A stretch of 12,487 bases of DNA, taken from an uncultured Flavobacteriales bacterium. GTDB lineage: Bacteria; Bacteroidota; Bacteroidia; Flavobacteriales_E; Vicingaceae. Every line of letters begins with the position of its first letter. The stretch's first letter is position 1. The notes beneath the pieces are model-generated. The model saw nothing but the letters and a program-made list of their open reading frames with translations, was not told the origin of the DNA and searched no databases. A program made the translations under genes and the position numbers. This document shows, one piece after another, positions 7,141-12,487 of this stretch. The DNA lies in assembly GCA_913059105.1 (NCBI GenBank), contig CAJXRL010000057.1:1-12487 (forward strand). The letters run 5' to 3'.

Positions 7141-8748
7141 ATGAAGTCGAATAGATTATTGATGTTGATGCCCATTTTTGTTGCGGTTGCTTTAGCAGCA
7201 GGGGTGTATTTAGGGAAAAACATGGGTGGGCAGAATCAAGCTGCCTTGTTTTCGAATAAAGAATTTACCCAAAATGATAAATTGCAACAAATCATTAGTT
7301 ACATCAATAGCGATTATGTCGATACAGTTCGGTCCCAAGAGATAGTAGAAGAAACGATTAGTGGAATACTGCAGAATTTGGATCCACATTCCTATTATAT
7401 TCCTAAACAAGATTATGCTGCAATGAACGACCCGTTGGAAGGGGAATTTGATGGTATTGGAATAGAATTTAGGATACAAGAAGACACCATTACTGTTGTG
7501 CAAGCTTTAGCCGGGGGACCTTCTGAAGAATTGGGAATTATGGCAGGGGATAGGATTGTAGAAGTGGATGGAGAAAATGTGACCGGAGAGACAATTAACA
7601 ATAGAAGAGTAGTTAAATTACTGAAAGGGCCAAAAGGCACTACAGTGAATGTTTTGATTAAAAGAAAAGGCACTTCTGATCCAATTGATTTTGCAATACG
7701 CAGAGATAAAATACCGGTGTACAGTGTAGAAGCAGAGTATATGATTAATGAAACTACAGGTTATGTTAAAGTACTTCGATTTGCAAAAGAAACTCATAAT
7801 GAATTTATGAGAGCTGTACGATCATTAAAAAAACAAGGGATGAGTGAATTGGTTTTGGACTTGAGAAACAACACAGGTGGATTCTTAAACACTGCGGTAG
7901 ACTTATGTGATGAGTTTCTTCCAAAAGGAAAACTGATTGTTTATACAGAAGGTAAAGCGAGACGGAAAAAAGAATTTTTTGCTACCTCAAGAGGTGAGTT
8001 GGAAGATGTAAAGGTGGCTGTTTTGATAAATGAAAATTCGGCCTCTGCAAGTGAAATTTTAGCAGGAGCCTTACAAGATAATGATGTAGGAACAATCGTT
8101 GGTCGTAGATCTTTTGGAAAAGGGTTAGTTCAAGAAGGAATGGATTGGCCTGATGGTTCGGGGGTGAGACTAACCGTTGCACGTTATTATACCCCTACAG
8201 GAAGAAGTATTCAGAAATCATACAAAGACGGCTTAGATAACTACAATAACGAAGCCTACGAGCGCTACAACAGTGGCGAGCTGTATAGTTTAGATAGTAT
8301 TGACTTTCCTGATTCATTGAAGTACATAACCTCTGGGGGTAAGGTGGTATATGGAGGCGGAGGTATAATGCCCGACATTTTTGTACCAATAGATACTATG
8401 GGTAGCTCTTATTATTTGGGTAAACTCAACTACCAAGGAGTTTTCTTTCAGTTTGGATTTCAATATGTAGATGACAAAAGGGATGATTTAACCAAGCAAT
8501 TTTCGGCGAATAATTTTGCAGAGAAATTCTCTGTAGCAAATAGACTGCTAAAAGAGTTCTATGATTTTGCTGAGGAGAAAGAAGTGCCGTATGAAGCTGA
8601 AGGGGCAAAAGATTCGGAAGAACTGATTAAACGTCGTATAAAAGCAACTATAGCACGTAACCTTTATCGCGAAAAAGTGTTTTACCAAGTTGTAAATGAA
8701 CATGATAATGTGGTAAAGAAGGCTGTGGAAAATTTTTCCGCTAACTAG
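7141..8748 (+). CDS. S41 family C-terminal processing peptidase
   Basis: A periplasmic, membrane-anchored serine protease of the Ctp/Prc family that trims or degrades envelope proteins from their C-termini. A hydrophobic segment at about 5-24 is a signal anchor. Then come an N-terminal helical region, a PDZ domain (about 100-190, GEFDGIGIEF onward) and the S41 protease core. The Ser-Lys dyad is Ser302 in NSASASEILAG and Lys327 in SFGKGLVQ, 25 residues apart as in plant D1 protease, with Gln331 following. The C-terminal extension (about 415-535) is helical and charged, typical of Bacteroidota members. Start ATG at 7141, immediately after the deaminase stop. The 3' end abuts the antiporter gene on the other strand with no spacer. 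Its substrates cannot be inferred from context. Confidence 0.93.
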   Translation: MKSNRLLMLMPIFVAVALAAGVYLGKNMGGQNQAALFSNKEFTQNDKLQQIISYINSDYVDTVRSQEIVEETISGILQNLDPHSYYIPKQDYAAMNDPLEGEFDGIGIEFRIQEDTITVVQALAGGPSEELGIMAGDRIVEVDGENVTGETINNRRVVKLLKGPKGTTVNVLIKRKGTSDPIDFAIRRDKIPVYSVEAEYMINETTGYVKVLRFAKETHNEFMRAVRSLKKQGMSELVLDLRNNTGGFLNTAVDLCDEFLPKGKLIVYTEGKARRKKEFFATSRGELEDVKVAVLINENSASASEILAGALQDNDVGTIVGRRSFGKGLVQEGMDWPDGSGVRLTVARYYTPTGRSIQKSYKDGLDNYNNEAYERYNSGELYSLDSIDFPDSLKYITSGGKVVYGGGGIMPDIFVPIDTMGSSYYLGKLNYQGVFFQFGFQYVDDKRDDLTKQFSANNFAEKFSVANRLLKEFYDFAEEKEVPYEAEGAKDSEELIKRRIKATIARNLYREKVFYQVVNEHDNVVKKAVENFSAN

Positions 8749-8752
8749 TTAG
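8741..8752. repeat. Perfect 12-bp palindrome at convergent stop codons
   Basis: CTAACTAGTTAG is its own reverse complement. It contains both the TAG stop of the S41 peptidase (8746-8748) and the TAA stop of the antiporter (8749-8751), which are directly adjacent. It is not followed by a T tract on either strand, so it is not a classical terminator. A perfect 12-bp palindrome is expected a few times in 12 kb by chance; only its placement draws attention. Confidence 0.6.
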
Positions 8753-10038
8753 TCCTCTTCCTCCTCATTAACTTTTATCTCAAAGGTTTTGTCGTCGTCC
8801 ATATTTTCAGGAGTTGGGCCATAGATGAAGGCCATATCCTCAACAGGAATTACCTTCTTGCCATTTGCCACCAAAGAAGCTGCCATAATGATGCAAGAGA
8901 TAATAATCGTGTACAATAGAATTCCGGAGTCAAAAGCTTCAGTTTGATATTCTGCAGGAATAGCGAAGAATAATAAAATAGTAATTAAACCTCTAGGTGC
9001 TAACCATATTTGTGGATTAATATCTCGTTGAACGAAAATCTTGATGGTAATAAATCGTACAATGTAAAGTGCTGCTAAAATTCCAATGCTAATAAGCGCA
9101 ACCTTTAAATTAAGTAAGGAAGTAAGTGTAATGGTAATGCCAAAAAGCACAAAGAAAAAAGTACGAACAACAAAGGCGGTTTCCATGGTAACTAAGTGAA
9201 AGTCATGCAGTATACCTTTTACTTTATCTGGTTTAAGCCATTTTTTTAAAAAACCCCTAAAAAATATTTTATTGTTGTTGAGTATCAAGCCAAAAATCAA
9301 AATAATTAGCAATGAAGAAAGGTGGAATAGTTTGCCTACGGCATATAGAATTAGTAGGACAGCAATCAGCAGAAACAGCTTTACTTGAGAGTTCATTTTT
9401 TGAAAAACAAGTACCAACCCATAACTAATAATGACGCTTAGAAAAATGGTAATTGAAATGTTGGCTACTACGTCCCATATGACAACTTGTGCATTCTCTG
9501 CCCCTGCATTTCCAATTAAAAAGTAGAATACCATTATGCCTAAGATGTCTGAAAAGGTGCCTTCGTACACCATAAATTCTTTCTTATCTTCCCCTAAACC
9601 ACCAACAGATGGAATAATAATGGCACTACTCATAATGGAAAGAGGTACAGCATAGATAATACAAGTGAAAAAATCATCAATAATAAAAGCATTGATAATG
9701 TATGCGATTGCAGCCGTTGAAAACAAAAGCGAAATCAAGGCAACACTAAAAGATTTCCAAATAATCGGCCACTTTTTCTTAGAAAGCTCAAGATCTAACG
9801 CTGCTTCTAATACAATCATGATCAGTCCGACAATTCCTAACACTTCCAATAAGCTAAACAATTGGTTGCCAGCTGACATTCCCATAAGGTTCATCCCTTG
9901 CTTGATGAGGATACCCAAAACAATCAACATAAGTACCGAGGGCACATTTGTCTTTTGAGAAATGACATTGAAAAAATATGAAAGAATAATTATTAAACTA
10001 ACTCCAATAATGGCAATGTAGGGGTTGATTACTTCCAT
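8749..10038 (-). CDS. CPA-type cation:proton antiporter
   Basis: An inner-membrane protein with about a dozen hydrophobic segments in the Na+(K+)/H+ exchanger fold, probably exchanging monovalent cations for protons for pH and ion homeostasis. The segment holding the transport aspartate reads EGTFSDILGI (159-168), with Asp164. CPA1 members usually have Asn-Asp and CPA2 members Asp-Asp at this place; here the pair is Ser-Asp. Basic residues typical of the later core helices are Arg292 (VVRTFFFVLFG) and Arg349 (APRGLITILL). The short cytoplasmic tail (about 392-429) is acidic and ends in EEEED; there is no TrkA-N or other regulatory domain. At 429 residues it is complete. Its ATG overlaps the 3' end of the upstream secreted-protein gene by 10 bp, so the two are translationally coupled. 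Ion specificity cannot be told. Confidence 0.88.
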   Translation of the reverse strand: MEVINPYIAIIGVSLIIILSYFFNVISQKTNVPSVLMLIVLGILIKQGMNLMGMSAGNQLFSLLEVLGIVGLIMIVLEAALDLELSKKKWPIIWKSFSVALISLLFSTAAIAYIINAFIIDDFFTCIIYAVPLSIMSSAIIIPSVGGLGEDKKEFMVYEGTFSDILGIMVFYFLIGNAGAENAQVVIWDVVANISITIFLSVIISYGLVLVFQKMNSQVKLFLLIAVLLILYAVGKLFHLSSLLIILIFGLILNNNKIFFRGFLKKWLKPDKVKGILHDFHLVTMETAFVVRTFFFVLFGITITLTSLLNLKVALISIGILAALYIVRFITIKIFVQRDINPQIWLAPRGLITILLFFAIPAEYQTEAFDSGILLYTIIISCIIMAASLVANGKKVIPVEDMAFIYGPTPENMDDDKTFEIKVNEEEED

Positions 10039-10871
10039 GGGTTCTTCAATTTGATTTTCGAATCAGATTTCTCCTCAATTGGAGGGAATAAGTCTTCAAA
10101 AATATACTGTGCTAAAATCGGAAAATTGTTTGTAATGATTTTGTTGATATCGTTCTCTCGATTAGAAAAGCTTGTTTTAGAGATTCCTGTGGTCAAAATA
10201 TTACCGTCTTTTGAATACAAGGTATAATGTAAATGAATAATTCGATCAAAACTCCCTTGTTGAACCGCAATCATATCAGAGTAATCGTTTTTTATATCGA
10301 GTTGGTTGACAAATAGGAAGTAGTCATTGTCAAACTTGAAATGCATGCTGTCAAGCATTTGTTGATCTTTAATTATCGTTTTTATATAACGTTCTCGAAT
10401 ATCTCTTGTAGTGATAACTTGACCATTATTAATCTGACCCTTTTGGTAAGTATTGTCTTCTTTCTTTTTTAGTTTAGCTTTTAATTGTTCAGCCTTGCTT
10501 TTATCCTCGGTATTAGAGACTAACTCATATTCCAAATCTAGGTTATCGTATACATAACTTAAATCTTCAACTACTGTTGAGTCTTTTATTCCATAAAATG
10601 AGCTGACCTTACATTTTTCTTGAAAAGCATAATAGATGCTTTGGTCAATAGCTGCCGTAAATCGCGCGATAATTTGATCTGACGATAAGTTGTTGTGTTC
10701 AGCCAATGCTTTATTAATGTCGCTGAGGTACATTTTGTTTTCGAAAGGTACAACTAAAACTGATTTTTGACTTAGGTTTATTGCTTGGTCGGTAAATCTC
10801 AGCGTGGAGTGCTGTGCTTTAATAGATCCACAAAACAACACTGCCATGAAAAGAAGGGTATTATTGTTCAT
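10029..10871 (-). CDS. Secreted protein of unknown function
   Basis: I do not recognise the family. The N-terminus is a signal peptide: a short polar start, a hydrophobic stretch (about 5-16), then SIKAQ with likely cleavage after Ala19, the A-Q pattern common in Bacteroidota. Cys14 lies within the hydrophobic core and does not sit in a good lipobox. The mature protein begins with a beta-strand-like SVLVVPFENKMYLSDI (37-52), has a Lys/Glu-rich charged helical stretch (about 121-142), and a C-terminal beta-rich part with HYTLYSKDGNILTTG (215-229). No catalytic motif or later membrane segment is visible, so it is probably a soluble periplasmic protein. Start ATG at 10871, with a TATCTTTG promoter element 13 bases upstream. 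It overlaps the antiporter gene by 10 bp, which suggests coordinated expression and possibly a shared envelope or ion-stress role; that is inference only. Confidence 0.85.
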   Translation of the reverse strand: MNNNTLLFMAVLFCGSIKAQHSTLRFTDQAINLSQKSVLVVPFENKMYLSDINKALAEHNNLSSDQIIARFTAAIDQSIYYAFQEKCKVSSFYGIKDSTVVEDLSYVYDNLDLEYELVSNTEDKSKAEQLKAKLKKKEDNTYQKGQINNGQVITTRDIRERYIKTIIKDQQMLDSMHFKFDNDYFLFVNQLDIKNDYSDMIAVQQGSFDRIIHLHYTLYSKDGNILTTGISKTSFSNRENDINKIITNNFPILAQYIFEDLFPPIEEKSDSKIKLKNPWK

Positions 10872-10884
10872 GTTCTCTTTTCTT

Positions 10885-10892
10885 CAAAGATA
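10885..10892 (-). promoter_or_regulatory. Putative -7 element of the secreted protein-antiporter pair
   Basis: Minus-strand TATCTTTG, a full match to TAnnTTTG, lies 13 bases before the ATG at 10871, within the 84-bp gap after rseP. A TTC stands where the -33 TTG is expected, at a 17-base spacing. It implies a very short leader and separate transcription from rseP. Confidence 0.5.
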
Positions 10893-10955
10893 ACCTTGTG
10901 TTGGTGTTCGAAACTGCGAATAAACTCGAGATTTAAAACACAGTATTGTTAACAA

Positions 10956-12275
10956 TTAGTTGAACAGTTTTAAGATGTCATTTCCGTTAGCAAATAACAT
11001 TAACGAAAGAAGAATAACAATTCCAGCAATTTGCGCATACTCCATGAATTTTTCAGGTGCTGGCTTACCTACAATCATTTCATAAAGTAAAAACATAACA
11101 TGACCACCATCTAGAGCAGGGATAGGTAATATGTTCATGATGGCCAAAATAATTGACAAGAATGCAGTAAAATTCCAAAAACGCTCCCAATCCCATGTTG
11201 TAGAAAAAGCCTTTCCTATAGTAATAAAGCCACCCATTGATTTATAAGCACCAGTTTCAGGAGTAAACATCAATTTCATTTGTTTCAAGTACGAATCAAA
11301 CTTATTATAAGCTTCGCGAAATCCCTCAGGAACAGACTGAGCAAAGGTGTATGTTTCTACACTGTATTTAAGTTGTACGTCTGATTCTAAAACAACAATT
11401 CCTACAGCTCCTGCTTCAGAAACGTTAACTTGCAAGCTTTCAGTATTACCATTTCTAACAACGGCCAAATTGACTTCTTGACCTTTATTTTTTTGGATAT
11501 TAATTATTACGTCTCTCCAAAATTGAACATCAACGCCTTGAATTTGTGTGATTAAATCACCAACTAATATTCCACCTTTTTCCGCGTTTGAACCTTTTGA
11601 AACTTCGCCGATTATCGGTGAAAATGCAACTTGTAGTAACTGTTTCTGGTTCTTTAACATTTTAGCTACAGACTCAATAGGCATGGGTAAATCCAAGCTT
11701 TTTCCATTTCTGTCGACGGTAACAGTTTTGTCATCGTCTAATAAAATATTCATTTGAACGTCCTTGAATTTTTTTACTTTTTCCCCACCAACGGCTAATA
11801 TTTTGTCACCACTTTGAAAACCAAAAGATTGAGCAGTAGAATCTGCATAAACACCATAGGTCATGTTTTCAGGCGCCATGTATTCTCTACCCCAAACAAA
11901 CATGACCATAATGTAAATTGCAATTCCAAGAATTATGTTAACGGTTACTCCACCAAGCATAATAATTAGACGTTGCCAAGCTGGTTTTGATCGAAATTCC
12001 CAGGGCTCAGCAGGTTTCTTCATCTGCTCTTTATCCATGGACTCATCAATCATTCCGGCAATTTTCACATAGCCACCTAAAGGCAACCAACCGATTCCGT
12101 ATTCGGTTTCTCCCTTTTTAAATTTAAAGAGGGAAAACCAAGGATCAAAAAACAAATAGAATTTTTCAACCCTAGTTTTAAAAAGTTTGGCAGGAATAAA
12201 ATGTCCTAGTTCATGTAAAACAACTAGAATTGATAAGCTCAGAAGCAATTGACTTGCTTGAATTAGAATTTCCAT
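10956..12275 (-). CDS. rseP: RIP site-2 metalloprotease RseP
   Basis: An intramembrane zinc protease of the S2P family that cuts transmembrane substrates such as anti-sigma factors and leftover signal peptides. The first membrane segment carries the zinc motif HELGH (His21, Glu22, His25). The last ligand is Asp389 in NILPIPALDGGH (381-392), in the third of four membrane segments (about 5-25, 103-127, 368-388, 413-430). Two PDZ domains lie in the periplasmic part (about 130-200 and 217-287); GWLPLGGYVKI (62-72) is the usual membrane-associated loop. The length of 439 residues is normal. ATG start at 12275, with a TATCTTTG element 17 bases upstream. It lies 112 bp downstream of a gene end that is probably dxr, the order usual in Bacteroidota. 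Confidence 0.96.
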   Translation of the reverse strand: MEILIQASQLLLSLSILVVLHELGHFIPAKLFKTRVEKFYLFFDPWFSLFKFKKGETEYGIGWLPLGGYVKIAGMIDESMDKEQMKKPAEPWEFRSKPAWQRLIIMLGGVTVNIILGIAIYIMVMFVWGREYMAPENMTYGVYADSTAQSFGFQSGDKILAVGGEKVKKFKDVQMNILLDDDKTVTVDRNGKSLDLPMPIESVAKMLKNQKQLLQVAFSPIIGEVSKGSNAEKGGILVGDLITQIQGVDVQFWRDVIINIQKNKGQEVNLAVVRNGNTESLQVNVSEAGAVGIVVLESDVQLKYSVETYTFAQSVPEGFREAYNKFDSYLKQMKLMFTPETGAYKSMGGFITIGKAFSTTWDWERFWNFTAFLSIILAIMNILPIPALDGGHVMFLLYEMIVGKPAPEKFMEYAQIAGIVILLSLMLFANGNDILKLFN

Positions 12276-12292
12276 TCAAAAAAATTAAGCGG

Positions 12293-12300
12293 CAAAGATA
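12293..12300 (-). promoter_or_regulatory. Putative -7 promoter element of rseP
   Basis: Minus-strand TATCTTTG, a full match to TAnnTTTG, lies 17 bases before the rseP ATG. A TTC is present at a 17-base spacing in place of TTG, as at 10885-10892. It suggests rseP can be transcribed separately from the gene upstream. Confidence 0.5.
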
Positions 12301-12387
12301 GATAATATAAAAGGCTTGAATAACCCAGACGATTGCTAAAGCTTTACGTTTAGAATATTTAACAACAACGAAAGAGAGAAGCTTATA

Positions 12388-12440
12388 TTACAACAATTCT
12401 GTAGCTAATATCCGAGCTTCAGTATTGCAACTTACATAAT
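12388..12440 (-). CDS. dxr: 3' end of a gene, probably dxr (partial)
   Basis: On the minus strand an open frame enters from the adapter junction and encodes YVSCNTEARILATELL before a TAA at 12388-12390. The pattern of an acidic/polar stretch, then an Ala-Arg pair and a short helix at the very end is what I recall at the C-terminus of 1-deoxy-D-xylulose-5-phosphate reductoisomerase, the enzyme making MEP in isoprenoid synthesis. dxr is the usual upstream neighbour of rseP in Bacteroidota. Only 16 residues are present, so the call rests on both arguments together. The 112-bp gap to rseP (12276-12387) holds only the putative rseP promoter. The gene is cut off by the contig end, not by mutation. 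Confidence 0.5.
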
Positions 12441-12487
12441 CTGTCTCTTATACACATCTGACGCTGCCGACGATCTACTCTGTGTAG
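12441..12487. other. Nextera adapter read-through (artificial sequence)
   Basis: The genomic sequence ends at 12440. Positions 12441-12473 are the reverse complement of the Illumina Nextera Read 1 transposase adapter, including the 19-bp mosaic end (12441-12459). Then come an 8-base index, TCTACTCT (12474-12481), whose reverse complement AGAGTAGA is an i5 index of the Nextera set, and GTGTAG, the start of the i5-side flow-cell adapter. This is library sequence left in the contig, not biology, and should be trimmed. Confidence 0.98.

Noticed and set aside
10945..10956. Perfect 12-bp palindrome ATTGTTAACAAT at the rseP stop codon
   Set aside because: About three such palindromes are expected by chance in a window of this size. 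There is no T tract and no regulator gene next to it, so neither a terminator nor an operator is supported.
12441..12459. 19-bp mosaic end resembling the end of transposon Tn5
   Set aside because: It is continuous with the Nextera adapter and index, so it comes from library preparation and is not a mobile element.

Overview
This is the end of an AT-rich contig from a member of the Bacteroidota, most likely Flavobacteriales. Four things point there. The gene orders acpP-fabF-rnc with purN nearby, dCMP deaminase followed by an S41 peptidase, and dxr-rseP are typical of the group. The lysyl-tRNA synthetase carries an extra C-terminal segment. Purine-rich Shine-Dalgarno sites are absent. Several genes are preceded by the Bacteroidota -7 promoter element TAnnTTTG, and TATCTTTG occurs exactly in front of three genes.

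Layout, left to right. Positions 1-55 are a 7-bp tandem repeat, TTCTAAC, at the contig edge. lysS (minus) is divergent from a phosphoglucose/phosphomannose isomerase-family gene (plus), which converges on a minus-strand fatty-acid/RNA-processing operon acpP-fabF-rnc. A 239-bp spacer with a probable terminator and the acpP promoter separates that operon from a minus-strand flavoprotein very like iodotyrosine deiodinase. That gene is divergent from a plus-strand run purN, dCMP-type deaminase and S41 C-terminal processing peptidase. The peptidase abuts, stop to stop, a minus-strand pair: a secreted protein of unknown function and a CPA-type cation:proton antiporter overlapping by 10 bp. Upstream of them is rseP (minus), then a short remnant of the 3' end of a gene that is probably dxr. 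The last 47 bases are not genomic; they are Nextera library adapter.

Most genes are core housekeeping: translation, sugar-phosphate interconversion, fatty-acid elongation, RNA processing, purine synthesis, dUMP supply, envelope proteolysis and ion homeostasis. I found no mobile element, CRISPR array, rRNA, tRNA or defence system, and no clearly novel multigene system. The points most worth checking are the conserved substrate-lid residues of the deiodinase-like protein, a 7-bp repeat overlapping the non-ATG start of the deaminase gene whose copy number could change the reading frame, the unrecognised secreted protein coupled to the antiporter, and the adapter read-through at the right edge.
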